From an uncultured Oscillospiraceae bacterium (GTDB lineage: Bacteria; Bacillota_A; Clostridia; Oscillospirales; Acutalibacteraceae): 64,000 nucleotides of DNA. The stretch covers positions 58,386 to 122,385 of the forward strand of contig CAJUTL010000002.1 of assembly GCA_910589395.1 (NCBI GenBank), read 5' to 3'. A model generated the notes under the pieces. It was not told where the DNA came from. It saw nothing but the letters and a program-made list of their open reading frames with translations, and ran no database searches. Shown piece by piece: positions 23,695 through 32,526 of this stretch (positions within the stretch are counted from its first letter, which is position 1; each line of letters starts with the position of its first letter). The translations under genes and the position numbers were made by a program.

Positions 23695-26127
23695 TTACTT
23701 TTTTGCCCCGCTGTTCTTTACAGGGGGCACCGGGGAAGCGTGCCAGATATTTCCGGCATAGTCCCGAATGGCCCGGTCGGCGGCAAAGCGGCCCGCGCTG
23801 GCGGTATTGATCAAGGACATGCGGTTCCAGGCCTTCTGGTCGGCGTAAAGCCGTTCCGCTTTCTGCTGGGCGCCGCGGTAGGACTCAAAATCAGCCAGGG
23901 CCATATAGCGATCCTGATTTAAGAGAGCGTTGTAGATATCCTGGAACTGCTGGCCGTCGATGCCGGAAAGCAGCTCATCCATGGCCCGGTGAATGACGGG
24001 ATCGTTCTGGTACTGGAACATGGGGTTGTAGCCGGAGCGCTTTAATTCCTCCACCTGAGAGGCTGTCATGCCGAAGAGCAGAATATTGTCGTCCCCCACA
24101 GCCTCGTGGATTTCCACGTTGGCGCCGTCCAGGGTGCCCAGGGTAACCGCGCCGTTTATCATAAACTTCATGTTGCTGGTGCCGGAGGCCTCAGTACCCG
24201 CCAGGGAGATCTGTTCGCTGATCTCAGCAGCGGGGGTGAGCAGCTCCGCCCAGGTGACGCAGTAGTTTTCTACAAAAACCACCTTCAGCTTTTTGTTGAC
24301 CCGCTCATCGGCGTTGATTTTCTTTGCCAGCGCGGCGATAAACTGAATGATCTGCTTGGCGAAGTAGTAGCCGGGAGCGGCCTTTGCCCCGAAGAAATAG
24401 GTGTGAGGCGTAAAATCGGCATTGGGATTTTCCCGCAGCCACTGATAGGTGGCAAGGATATTCAAGGCGTTCATGTGCTGGCGCTTATACTCGTGAAGCC
24501 GCTTGACCTGCACATCGAAGATGGAATCGGGGTCTACGGTCTCGCCCTGTATTTTTTTCAAATAGTGCGCAAGCCGTTCCTTATTGGAGCGTTTGATTTT
24601 TTGCAAACGATCCAGAACAGCGGCATCGTCCTGATATTTCAACAGGCCGGAAAGCTTGTCGGCGTCATAAATGTAGTCCTTTCCGATCAGCTCGGTAAGC
24701 AGGGAGGCAAGCTCCGGATTGGATTGGTTCAGCCAGCGGCGGTGGGCGATGCCGTTGGTGACGTTTGTAAATTTCTGCGGCATTTCCTCATAGAAATCGT
24801 GAAACACGCTGTCCTTCAGGATCTCGCTGTGCAGGGCGGATACGCCGTTGACGTTGTGAGAGCCGATGACCGCCAGGTTTGCCATTTTCACATAGCCGTC
24901 GCTGATAGGGGCCATACGGTAAATTTTCGCTTCGTCCACGCCTTTTCTCCGCATTTCCTCCCAGAAGCGGTGGTCGATTTCCTCCACGATCTGATAGATG
25001 CGGGGCAGCCGCATGCGGAACAGATCGCAGCTCCAGGATTCCAGCGCCTCGCTCATGACGGTGTGATTGGTATAGGCGACGGTGCGCTTTACGATATCCC
25101 AGGCGGCGTCCCAGCCGTAGCCACACTCGTCCAGCATGACCCGCATCATTTCCGGGATAGCCAGCACGGGGTGGGTATCGTTCAGATGGATCGCGGCAAG
25201 CTTCGGCAGGTCGTCTAAGCTGCTGTGGGCAAAAAGATGGCGGCGGATAATATCCTGAATGGAGGCGGAAACCAGGAAATACTGCTGAGAAAGACGCAGG
25301 AGCTTACCGTCGGTGTGGTTATCCTCCGGGTACAGCACCTTGGTGATAACCTCGGCCATGGCCTGCTGTTCCATGGCCCGCATATAATTGCCGCCGTTGA
25401 AGAGGCTCATATCAAATTTGTTGTTTTCCGCCTTCCAGATCCGCAGAAGGCTGATGCCCTTGCCGTCCATGCCGGCCACGCACAGGTCGTAAGGCACGGC
25501 GGTGACGGAGGTGTAATCTCTGTGGCGGACGGAATGATACTGCTCGTGCCACTGCTCTTCAATGTGTCCGTCAAACCGGACCTCCACCGAGTTTTCCGGA
25601 ACCTCCTGCAGCCACACGGACCCCCCGGGCAGCCAGAAATCGGGCAGCTCAGTCTGCCAGCCGTCTACCAGCTTCTGCCGGAAGATACCGTATTCGTACC
25701 GCAGGGAGTAACCCATGGCGGGATAGCCCTGGGTGGCAAGACCGTCTAAGAAGCAGGCGGCAAGACGGCCCAAGCCGCCGTTGCCTAAGCCGGCGTCCGG
25801 CTCCTTTTCGTAAAGATGATCCAGTTTAATGCCGAAATCGGACAGGGCTTTTCTGAAATTTTCCTCCAGGCCCAGATTGAACAGGCTGTTGCGCAGAGAA
25901 CGGCCCAGCAGAAACTCCATGCAGAGATAGTAGACCTGCTTAGTTTCCGTTTTTTCGGCGTTTGCCACAAACTCGGCGCGGCCCTTGGTGAGCAGCTCCC
26001 GAACGATGAGCACTACGGATTTGTAGTATTCCTCATTGGTGGCGTTTTCCAGGGAAACGCCGAAGGCATGGGCCAGTTTATCCTGAACAGCCTCCTTGAT
26101 CTGGGATACAGACATTTTGTAATTCAT
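23695..26127 (-). CDS. glgP: Glycogen/maltodextrin phosphorylase
   Basis: 810 aa, full length. It releases glucose 1-phosphate from alpha-1,4-glucans. The PLP-binding box EASGTSNMKFMINGAVTLGT followed by LDGANVEI is intact, with the cofactor lysine in NMKFM; the N-terminal GLGNGGLGRLAACFLDGLAT and HLNDTHPVLAIPEMMR are canonical. The ATG at 26127 is selected: GGAGG lies 9 nt upstream, whereas the frame open to 26259 crosses the promoter region. An in-frame ATG four codons later is possible. No regulatory phosphorylation site is expected in bacterial enzymes. Confidence 0.96.
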   Translation of the reverse strand: MNYKMSVSQIKEAVQDKLAHAFGVSLENATNEEYYKSVVLIVRELLTKGRAEFVANAEKTETKQVYYLCMEFLLGRSLRNSLFNLGLEENFRKALSDFGIKLDHLYEKEPDAGLGNGGLGRLAACFLDGLATQGYPAMGYSLRYEYGIFRQKLVDGWQTELPDFWLPGGSVWLQEVPENSVEVRFDGHIEEQWHEQYHSVRHRDYTSVTAVPYDLCVAGMDGKGISLLRIWKAENNKFDMSLFNGGNYMRAMEQQAMAEVITKVLYPEDNHTDGKLLRLSQQYFLVSASIQDIIRRHLFAHSSLDDLPKLAAIHLNDTHPVLAIPEMMRVMLDECGYGWDAAWDIVKRTVAYTNHTVMSEALESWSCDLFRMRLPRIYQIVEEIDHRFWEEMRRKGVDEAKIYRMAPISDGYVKMANLAVIGSHNVNGVSALHSEILKDSVFHDFYEEMPQKFTNVTNGIAHRRWLNQSNPELASLLTELIGKDYIYDADKLSGLLKYQDDAAVLDRLQKIKRSNKERLAHYLKKIQGETVDPDSIFDVQVKRLHEYKRQHMNALNILATYQWLRENPNADFTPHTYFFGAKAAPGYYFAKQIIQFIAALAKKINADERVNKKLKVVFVENYCVTWAELLTPAAEISEQISLAGTEASGTSNMKFMINGAVTLGTLDGANVEIHEAVGDDNILLFGMTASQVEELKRSGYNPMFQYQNDPVIHRAMDELLSGIDGQQFQDIYNALLNQDRYMALADFESYRGAQQKAERLYADQKAWNRMSLINTASAGRFAADRAIRDYAGNIWHASPVPPVKNSGAKK

Positions 26128-26202
26128 GAAAAAGCCTCCATTATTGTATAAAAATCCTGAAATGCGAAAATGGAAGAAGAAATTTCCCGCTATAATATAG
26201 GC

Positions 26203-26231
26203 ATTATACACTAAAATTTTCCAAAAATCAA
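26203..26231 (-). promoter_or_regulatory. Promoter of glgP
   Basis: On the minus strand TTGATT (26226-26231) and TATAAT (26203-26208) are 17 bp apart, about 75 bases upstream of the chosen start. Confidence 0.8.
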
Positions 26232-26366
26232 TCATAAGAAGAAGCGGAAAGCAAAACAATAGATTTTCCGTCCGCGCTTTCTTCTAAGAATAGAATATCA
26301 CAACCGGAGGAAAAGGACAATATGTATATAGAACAGTTCGGCAATTTTCTGAAAATCCTTTGTGCC

Positions 26367-26689
26367 TTAGCCAGACGGCGCGAATTTGAACCCGCTGAAA
26401 ACGGTCAATATATTGCCGCTTTTCAGTTTATCGTCCTAGGCAAAGGCGCAAATGTTCCGCAAGCGGAACATTTGCCTGCCGTCGTCCGGAGCTTGCGAAG
26501 CAAGCTTTTTGCGCTGAAAATCGACAACATCTCACCAGTTTTCAGTTCGAAGAAGTTTTGCCGGAGTGGATTTTTGTCCGACCTAGGCAAAAGCGGAGTG
26601 AGTCCTTTCAGATTCACGAGTATTTTAACGACGGGCGGGCGAAAATACGCCCGGCAAAACCATGGTTCAAATTTGTGCCGTCTGGCTAG
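26367..26689. ncRNA. Structured element closed by a 26-bp helix (candidate ncRNA or MITE)
   Basis: Arms at 26367-26392 and 26664-26689 are complementary over 26 positions; the few differences are all G-T, which keeps pairing in RNA. Inside are CTGAAAA..TTTTCAG hairpins (26395-26426 and again near 26513-26549), a perfect 13-bp stem GCAAATGTTCCGC/GCGGAACATTTGC (26448-26475), AGCTTGC-GAA-GCAAGCT followed by TTTT (26490-26510), and CGGGCG/CGCCCG near 26634-26654. A 151-codon open frame crosses it but lacks an RBS and coding character. Strand and class are unknown. Confidence 0.6.
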
Positions 26690-26812
26690 GAGTTCTTCTT
26701 TTTGGCGCAGGGAATTTCAGGAATTTTTAGGGGAAAAAGGAAAAGGGACTTCCCGAAATCAGAATTTTGCATTATAATGGATAAAATACCAGCGGGAAAG
26801 GATGGATCTGCT

Positions 26813-27682
26813 GTGGAGAAAAGACGGATCAGGCTGGAGATAAACGGCGTGGTGTGCGGCCTTATCACGCCGGAAAGCGAAGAATACATGCAGTCTTTGG
26901 CTGACGAGGTCGGAGCGCTGATGCAAAATATTTTGGAAGCCTCTCCCTATATCACCCGGGAAGCGGCCGCCCTGACCGCCGCTTTGAGCTATTGCGACGA
27001 CGCCAAGAAAAATGGCAAGCAGTCCTTTGACCTGCAAGAGCGGATCGACGAGCTGGAGGTGGAGGCCGAGATCTGGCAGGAGGAAAAGGAGGAGCTGCTG
27101 AAGAAGGGGCCTGCGGGGGAAGTCGCCGCGGAGGATCCCGCTTTGCGGGAAAAGCTCTTGAAGCTGGAAGCGGAAAATACCGCTTTGGCCGAAGCCGCCG
27201 GCCGGGTAAAAGAGCTGGAGGAACAGGCGGCCAGGCTGGCAGACGAAAACGCCGCTCTGCGGGAGAACTCCGGCGGCTCTTCAGCGGCGGACCACGGGGA
27301 ACTGTCCCGGCGGCTGTCTGAGGCTGAGGAAGCGAACCGGGCCTTGCGGGACAAGCTGACGGAAAAGGACGGGGAGCGCCAAAAGGCCGAGCAGGAGAAG
27401 CAAGGCGCCATCGCCGCGGCGAAACGCGCGGTGGAAGAGGCGAAAAAGATGGTGGATCAGCTTCGCCTGGAACTGGAGGAAACCCGGAAGGAAGCCGCAG
27501 AGGCTAAAAAACGGGCGTCCTCTCCGGCCCTGGACCTGCTGGAAAAGGAGGTTCGGGAGCAGGGAGAGGAAAGAAAGCCCGCCCCCTCCCAGCCTGCTGG
27601 AGGGAAGAAACGGAAAAACCCCATGCGCTACGAGGAAGAATATGAGCAGGAGGGCTTTATCAGCTTTTTTGAAAAATCATGA
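26813..27682 (+). CDS. ZapA-like cell-division protein with long coiled coil
   Basis: About 289 aa from GTG at 26813, with AAAGGATGGA 9-12 nt upstream; an ATG at 26777 is in frame but has no RBS. The first 75 residues form a ZapA domain (RRIRLEINGVVCGLITPESEEYMQSLADEV..ITREAAALTAALSYCDD). ZapA bundles FtsZ filaments. The rest is a long charged coiled coil (about 80-260) and a basic-then-acidic end (KKRKNPMRYEEEYEQEGFISFFEKS), much longer than the 90-110 aa of standard ZapA. The gene overlaps the U32 gene by 4 bases (ATGA). Confidence 0.82.
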   Translation: MEKRRIRLEINGVVCGLITPESEEYMQSLADEVGALMQNILEASPYITREAAALTAALSYCDDAKKNGKQSFDLQERIDELEVEAEIWQEEKEELLKKGPAGEVAAEDPALREKLLKLEAENTALAEAAGRVKELEEQAARLADENAALRENSGGSSAADHGELSRRLSEAEEANRALRDKLTEKDGERQKAEQEKQGAIAAAKRAVEEAKKMVDQLRLELEETRKEAAEAKKRASSPALDLLEKEVREQGEERKPAPSQPAGGKKRKNPMRYEEEYEQEGFISFFEKS

Positions 27683-29757
27683 GTGAAAAATCAATAGAAG
27701 TGCTGGCCCCCGCGGGAGGGCCGGAGGCGCTGCGGGCCGCGGTTTTTGCCGGGGCTGATGCGGTATATCTGGGCGGTCCTTCCTTTGGGGCCAGGGCTCA
27801 CGCGAAAAATTTTACCCTGGAGGAGCTGGCGGAGGCGGTAAGCTTCTGCCACGCCAGGGGAGTGCGCGTTCATGTAACGGTGAATACTCTTTTGAAGGAC
27901 CGGGAGCTTCCGGAGGCGCTGGGGCTGGTTTCTACCCTGTGTAAGCTGGGGGTAGACGCTGTTTTGGTGCAGGATATGGGGCTTTTTTCCCTGCTGCGGG
28001 AAAGGGCGCCGGAGCTGCCCCTGCACGCCTCTACGCAGATGGGCCTGCACACGCCCGGCGGCGCGCGGCTGCTTTTTGAGCTGGGCGCCCAGCGGGTGGT
28101 GCTGGCCCGGGAGCTGTCCCTTTCGGAGATCCGGGAGATCGCCCAGAGCTGCCCGGTGGAGCTGGAAAGCTTTGCTCACGGCGCGCTGTGCATGTCTCTT
28201 TCCGGGCAGTGCTATTTCAGCGCTGTGCTGGGCGGGAGAAGCGGCAACCGGGGCATGTGCGCCCAGCCCTGCCGCCTGCCCTTTTCCGCGCCCGGCGGTA
28301 CGGGGCACGACCTGTCCCTAAAGGATCTTTCCTTTCTGCAAAGGCTTTCCCAGCTGGAAGAGGCGGGGGTCTGCTCCGCAAAGATCGAGGGCAGAATGAA
28401 GCGCCCGGAATATGTGGCCGCTGCGGTTTCCGCCTGCCGGAAGGCAGCGGACGGAGAAACGGTTCCGGAGGAGCTGACCCGAAACCTGGAGGCGGTCTTT
28501 TCTCGTTCCGGCTTTACAGAAGGATATCTTACCGGACGGCGGGGCAGGGAAATGTTCGGTGTGCGTACCAGGGAAGACGTCACAGACGCCACGGCGAAGG
28601 TGTTTTCTTCTCTGCGGGGCCTGTATCGGGGAGAGCGGCAGAGCGTTCCGGTCAGTTTGGTTCTGGAGCAGCGGGAGGGAGAGATTTCCCTGACTGCCCG
28701 GGACGAGGAAGGGTCGGAAGGCACCGCAGTGCTTCCCGCCACGCAGGAAGAGCTTCCCCTTTTGCCTGCGGAGCGGTGTGAGGCTCAGTTGAAAAAAACA
28801 GGGGGCACACCCTGCTTTGCAAAACAGGTCGCTGTGCCGAAGGGCGGCGTGCGGGCAGGGGTTTCCCAGCTGAACTTGCTGCGCAGGCAGGCCTTGGAGG
28901 CGCTGCTTTCCAGACGTGCCAAAAGGCGGCCCATTCCCTTTTTGAACGCTTCCTGTCAGCCTTTTCCCCGGCACGGGACGCGGAACACGAAAGAGCTTCC
29001 GGTGCGGGCTTATTTCCGCAGCCCGCGGCAGGTGTGCGGGGAGGCGCTGCGGTGTGAAAGCATCGCGTTGCCGCTGGACACAGCGCCCGAAGAGCTTCAC
29101 CGCCTGCGCGAAAGTGGCTTTTCCCGCATTCTGCTGGAACAGCCCAGAGCGTTTTTTGGGGCGGAGGACAGGGTAAAAGCCTTGATGGCCGCCAGAATAG
29201 AAGATGGGTTTCGGGAATTCACGGTGGGAAATTTGGGCGGCCTGTGGCTGGGGAAGGAGCTTGGAGCCACACTGCACGGATCTTTTTCCCTGAATATTTT
29301 TAATACCGCCGCACTGGAGCAGTTTCAAAGGCTTGGCCTTTCCTCGGCGGAGCTTTCCTTTGAGCTCACCGGCAGAGAGGCTTCCGCCCTGAGCGGAACG
29401 CTGCCGAGAGGCGTGATGGTTTACGGCAGGCAGGCGTTGATGCTGACCCGAAACTGCCCCTTGGCCAATTCCCCCAGGGGCTGCCTGCACTGTAAAAGCC
29501 CCGGCTGTCTCACAGACCGGCTGAAAAAGCGTTTTCCTGTGGTGTGCACCGGCTCCGGGCAGGCCAGATATTCAGAGGTTCTGAACAGTGTTCCCCTTTG
29601 GCTGGGAAACCGGGCCGACGCCTTTGCGGATTTCGGTGTGCTGCGGTTCACTGTGGAAAACGCTGTGGAATGCGGGCAGGTGCTGGAAACCTTTTTTCGA
29701 CAGGAATCTCCTGGTTTTGACTGCACCCGGCGTATGTTTTCCGAGGGCGTGGAATAA
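27679..29757 (+). CDS. U32 peptidase-family protein (RlhA/TrhP-like)
   Basis: 692 aa. The peptidase U32 domain (about 5-330) has EVLAPAGGPEALRAAVFAGADAVYLGG at the start and the family signature ESFAHGALCMSLSGQCYFS, with the Cys cluster MCAQPCRLPF behind it; a DUF3656-like middle and another U32-like C-terminal part follow (CPLANSPRGCLHCKSPGCLTDR). Characterised relatives (RlhA, TrhP of E. coli) take part in prephenate-dependent hydroxylation of rRNA or tRNA rather than proteolysis; four cysteines probably bind an Fe-S cluster. Translationally coupled to the ZapA-like gene, an arrangement common in Clostridia. Confidence 0.9.
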   Translation: MSEKSIEVLAPAGGPEALRAAVFAGADAVYLGGPSFGARAHAKNFTLEELAEAVSFCHARGVRVHVTVNTLLKDRELPEALGLVSTLCKLGVDAVLVQDMGLFSLLRERAPELPLHASTQMGLHTPGGARLLFELGAQRVVLARELSLSEIREIAQSCPVELESFAHGALCMSLSGQCYFSAVLGGRSGNRGMCAQPCRLPFSAPGGTGHDLSLKDLSFLQRLSQLEEAGVCSAKIEGRMKRPEYVAAAVSACRKAADGETVPEELTRNLEAVFSRSGFTEGYLTGRRGREMFGVRTREDVTDATAKVFSSLRGLYRGERQSVPVSLVLEQREGEISLTARDEEGSEGTAVLPATQEELPLLPAERCEAQLKKTGGTPCFAKQVAVPKGGVRAGVSQLNLLRRQALEALLSRRAKRRPIPFLNASCQPFPRHGTRNTKELPVRAYFRSPRQVCGEALRCESIALPLDTAPEELHRLRESGFSRILLEQPRAFFGAEDRVKALMAARIEDGFREFTVGNLGGLWLGKELGATLHGSFSLNIFNTAALEQFQRLGLSSAELSFELTGREASALSGTLPRGVMVYGRQALMLTRNCPLANSPRGCLHCKSPGCLTDRLKKRFPVVCTGSGQARYSEVLNSVPLWLGNRADAFADFGVLRFTVENAVECGQVLETFFRQESPGFDCTRRMFSEGVE

Positions 29758-29835
29758 CGGTGGAAAACTCTGTGGAAAATGTGAATTGGCAGCGTAAGAA
29801 AACTGATTTTTTAAAAGAAGAAAAGGAGTATTTTT

Positions 29836-30282
29836 ATGGGTGAAGGACAAAAGCTGAAGATCAAACGGCTGCGGGAAGAGGCGGTGCTGCCGGAGCGAAA
29901 AACGCCGGGCAGCGCGGGCTATGACCTGTGCGCCTGCATCGCCGGAGAATTCACCATAGAGCCGGGGGCGTTGGTGATCCTGCCCACTGGTTTGGCGGCG
30001 GAGGTGCCGGAGGGCTGCGCCGGTATGATCTTTACCCGCAGCGGGCTGGGCGTAAAGCATGGCATTACTGTTACCAACGGCGTGGGCGTCATCGACAGCG
30101 ACTACCGGGGAGAGATCCACGTGGGCCTGCGCAATTCCAGCCAGACCGCCTATACGGTGCGCCCCGGCGAGCGCATCGCCCAGCTGATCGTACTGCCGGT
30201 GTGCCTGCCCCAGGTGGAGGAAATACAGGAGCTTTCCGAAACCCAGCGGGGTGCGGGAGGCTTTGGCAGCACAGGGCTTTGA
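29836..30282 (+). CDS. dut: dUTP diphosphatase
   Basis: 148 aa, trimeric dUTPase family. The five motifs are visible: PGSAGYDLCA (1), TRSGLGVKHG (2), TNGVGVIDSDYRGEIHVGL (3, with catalytic Asp and uracil-binding Tyr), RPGERIAQLIVLP (4) and the flexible C-terminal RGAGGFGSTG (5). It hydrolyses dUTP to dUMP and pyrophosphate, keeping uracil out of DNA. RBS AAAGGAG precedes the ATG. 78 bp behind the U32 gene. Confidence 0.97.
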   Translation: MGEGQKLKIKRLREEAVLPERKTPGSAGYDLCACIAGEFTIEPGALVILPTGLAAEVPEGCAGMIFTRSGLGVKHGITVTNGVGVIDSDYRGEIHVGLRNSSQTAYTVRPGERIAQLIVLPVCLPQVEEIQELSETQRGAGGFGSTGL

Positions 30283-30289
30283 GGGTGTG

Positions 30290-30836
30290 TAAGGGTAATG
30301 AGCAATCAGCAATGCGGAATGAGCAATTTAAGGGCAAGGGTACAAGCGTTGTAACCAACACAAGCATTGTAACCAACACAAGCGTTGTAACCAACGCTGG
30401 TAAATTGGAGTTCGGCGTACAAGTTGTTAGCCATTAGTAGTTAGTTGTTAGAGAGGAAAACGGCCTCCAAATTGTCATCCTGAGTCACCAAAGGTGGCGA
30501 AGGATCTTGTCCTTTGTCCTTTTTCCCTGGAATTAAGGACGAGATTCTTCGTCACTATGTTCCTCAGAATGACAGGAGGAGGCTATTTGCTAAATTGGAA
30601 TTTAGCGGTTATTCGCTCACCTCTCTCCTGTCATCCTGAGCGAAGCGAAGGATCTCGTCCTTTCCCCTTTTATTCGGAAAATTAAGGACGAGATTCTTCG
30701 TCACTTCGTTCCTCAGAATGACAGGTGGGAACTGCGTGTTAAACTATAATTTATCGGTGTCCTTGTGGTCGGGTGAAAAATTATTCTTCCGCACCAAGCA
30801 GGGACACGAGTGCCCGCGGCGGCCCGCCGCTGCCTG
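30290..30836 (+). repeat. Composite repeat module with two A palindromes and an 18-bp triplicate
   Basis: The gap 30283-30889 holds no gene. Order: C motif (30297-30340); three tandem 18-bp units ACAAGCGTTGTAACCAAC (30342, 30360, 30378); TTAGTTGTTAG block (30423-30455); A palindromes at 30473-30574 and 30627-30723; GGGAACTGCGTGTTAAACTA; and B motif (30745-30836). The stretch from about 30588 to 30752 is found almost unchanged, inverted, at 42883-43047. Confidence 0.85.
30342..30395. repeat. 18-bp tandem repeat, three units
   Basis: ACAAGCGTTGTAACCAAC, ACAAGCATTGTAACCAAC, ACAAGCGTTGTAACCAAC follow each other without spacer; only one position differs. Confidence 0.95.
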
Positions 30837-30847
30837 CGGTGTAACCG

Positions 30848-30886
30848 CAAAAACCCCAGCGCGACTTTTTGCCGTGCTGGGGTTTG
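30848..30886 (-). terminator. Intrinsic terminator
   Basis: On the minus strand AAACCCCAGC and GCTGGGGTTTTT flank a 16-nt loop and the T-run follows, just behind the stop of the membrane-protein gene at 30890. Confidence 0.85.
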
Positions 30887-30889
30887 ACA

Positions 30890-31465
30890 TTACTTCAATT
30901 TTAAGAACCTGCGCACCTGACTGCTGAATTTTCGGAAATACAGGGCGATCAGGCCGTTCAGGGCCCTGTCGTACAGCACGAAGACCAGGTTTGCCAGAAG
31001 CAGCAGTACAAGGGGCGTGGCTTTTCCCAAAAACTCAACGGTTTCCCAGGGGATCCCCAGCATGAACACGGCAAGCAGGGTTTCCGTTACCACGGCGGCG
31101 TTGAAAATCAAAAGCTTCAGCACATAGCGGAGCGTTTTGTTTTTCACCCTGTCCAATACGCCTGTCAGCACGGGATAATAGCCGAAAAACAGCAGATAAA
31201 GCAGGGCCGCTTCCCGGTCCGGCGCCAGCAGAAAGGAAAGTCCGGCGCACACGGCAAAGGTGCCGAAGCCCCAGGAAATCCCCACCTCAGCCACTACCGG
31301 GATCAAAAGACATCCGGCAATTGCGGGCAGAGCCAGAGTAGCCACGGGAATGATCCCTGTAAAGAACATCACCACCGTGGACAGCGCCGCTAAAATACCG
31401 CAGAGAGCCGCTTTCATGGAATTTTTCGTAATATCACTTCCCGAAACAAGAACGGCGAGGGCCAT
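30890..31465 (-). CDS. Polytopic membrane protein, function unknown
   Basis: About 191 aa with five or six membrane helices beginning at MKAALCGILAALSTVVMFFTGIIP. The layout (short, very hydrophobic, ALPAIAGCLLIPVVAEVG) resembles clostridial proteins related to ECF-transporter S components, but no substrate-specific motif is seen. The start is uncertain: ATG 31465 has AGGGAAG 6 nt upstream; ATG 31417 begins right at the first helix but has a poorly spaced RBS; the open frame continues to 31546. The region upstream is a structured repeat (31544-31815). Confidence 0.7.
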   Translation of the reverse strand: MALAVLVSGSDITKNSMKAALCGILAALSTVVMFFTGIIPVATLALPAIAGCLLIPVVAEVGISWGFGTFAVCAGLSFLLAPDREAALLYLLFFGYYPVLTGVLDRVKNKTLRYVLKLLIFNAAVVTETLLAVFMLGIPWETVEFLGKATPLVLLLLANLVFVLYDRALNGLIALYFRKFSSQVRRFLKLK

Positions 31466-31543
31466 AAAAGCTTCCCTACACCGATCAAAGGATAGGAAAC
31501 AACAAAGAGAAAGATAAAAGGTTTCTTTCATCAACGACTGCCG

Positions 31544-31815
31544 CAACGGAAAATCGGAACCCGATTTTCCGTTTTAGAAACTACGCAGCAGCTGCCGCAG
31601 TGAAGAAGCCCAGTGTTTTTCGTGAGAAAAACCGGTCGCTTCGTGACCGAGGGCTTCTTCCAAAGCAAAATTCGAAACGAATTTTGCGTTTTAACAATCT
31701 TGTAGTAACTGCCGCAGTGAAGAAGCCCGGTGTTTTTCGTGAGAAAAACCGGTCGCTTCGTGACCGAGGGCTTCTTCCAAAGCAAAATTCGAAACGAATT
31801 TTGCGTTTTAACAAC
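31544..31815. repeat. 117-bp tandem duplication of hairpins
   Basis: GCCGCAGTGAAGAAGCCC starts at 31594 and again at 31711, and the copies agree through GCAAAATTCGAAACGAATTTTGC to CGTTTTAACAA. Each unit folds into GAAGAAGCCC/GGGCTTCTTC with inner TTTTTCGTGAGAAAAA and GGTCGCTTCGTGACC stems, then a GCAAAATTCG/CGAATTTTGC hairpin. A related hairpin CGGAAAATCG/CGATTTTCCG precedes them at 31550-31572. It fills the gap between two minus-strand genes and its right end touches the J-protein stop. Confidence 0.85.
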
Positions 31816-32434
31816 ACGGAATCAAGTCTCCGCCCATGCACTCGCAGCAGCAATCGGCACAGATCAGGGAGGAACACAGATCGCAGGAATTACAGCTGCC
31901 GTCCATGCCCCGGTTGGGGTTATAGCCGCCGTATACGCCGCTTCTCTGGTTCATGGTCTGGTTCAGGGCCGCGCTGTACTCTCCGTTTCCGGGGTCCATC
32001 TGGCAGGCCCGGGAAAAGTGGTCCTTCGCTTCCTCCAACCAGCCCCGGCGGTACAGTACCGAGCCCTTCAGGAAATACCATTCTGCGTTGCGGCGCTCCG
32101 GCGGCACACCGTTTAAGATCTGCTCGGCGTCGGCAATACGGCCCGCCATGATCAGGCTTCGCACATCGCGGAACCCGGAAGCGGCGTTGTTCCCCACAGG
32201 GTTGTACCCGCCTGCGGCATACCCTCTCTGTCCCCCGGCTTTTCGCTGGGCGGTGATGGCGTCGTAAGCCTCGTTGATTTCCTTCATCTTCTCGTCGGCA
32301 AGCTCTTTTAAGGGACTTTCGGCATATTGATCCGGGTGGTATTTTTTGGCCAGGTTTCGGTAGGCTTCCTTTACCTGTTCATCGGTGGCGGAGGGCGATA
32401 CGCCCAGCACCTTATAGGGGTCTGACATGCTCAT
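31808..32434 (-). CDS. J-domain protein with TPR-like middle and Cys-rich tail
   Basis: 208 aa. The J domain (about 4-70) has the invariant HPD in NLAKKYHPDQY and so should stimulate a DnaK-type ATPase. The middle (about 95-150) is a tetratricopeptide-like pair (AEWYFLKGSVLYRRGWLEEAKDHFSRACQMDPGN). The end carries nine cysteines in a short stretch (CNSCDLCSSLICADCCCECMGG), which may bind metal or become lipid-modified. In many Clostridia a gene like this adjoins a DUF5685 gene, as here (92 bp upstream on the same strand). The stop overlaps the repeat at 31.8 kb. Confidence 0.87.
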   Translation of the reverse strand: MSMSDPYKVLGVSPSATDEQVKEAYRNLAKKYHPDQYAESPLKELADEKMKEINEAYDAITAQRKAGGQRGYAAGGYNPVGNNAASGFRDVRSLIMAGRIADAEQILNGVPPERRNAEWYFLKGSVLYRRGWLEEAKDHFSRACQMDPGNGEYSAALNQTMNQRSGVYGGYNPNRGMDGSCNSCDLCSSLICADCCCECMGGDLIPCC

Positions 32435-32526
32435 TCTTACGTTCCCTTTCCTCTCTCATTTCGGACTGCTGTTCAAAAAGCGAATTTGCGTTTTTTCTGA
32501 TAATCGCAAATCGCATTTTTTCCTTT

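Noticed and set aside
26367..26689. RNase P, tmRNA, 6S or a known riboswitch
   Set aside because: No ACAGNRA or GAGGAAAGTCC block, no tRNA-like end and no known aptamer core was found by reading.
26322..26777. A 151-codon open frame in the 26.4-kb element
   Set aside because: No RBS, and the sequence is made of inverted repeats; amino-acid composition follows the hairpins.
30342..30395. CRISPR or iteron origin
   Set aside because: Three 18-bp units without spacers, no replication gene nearby.
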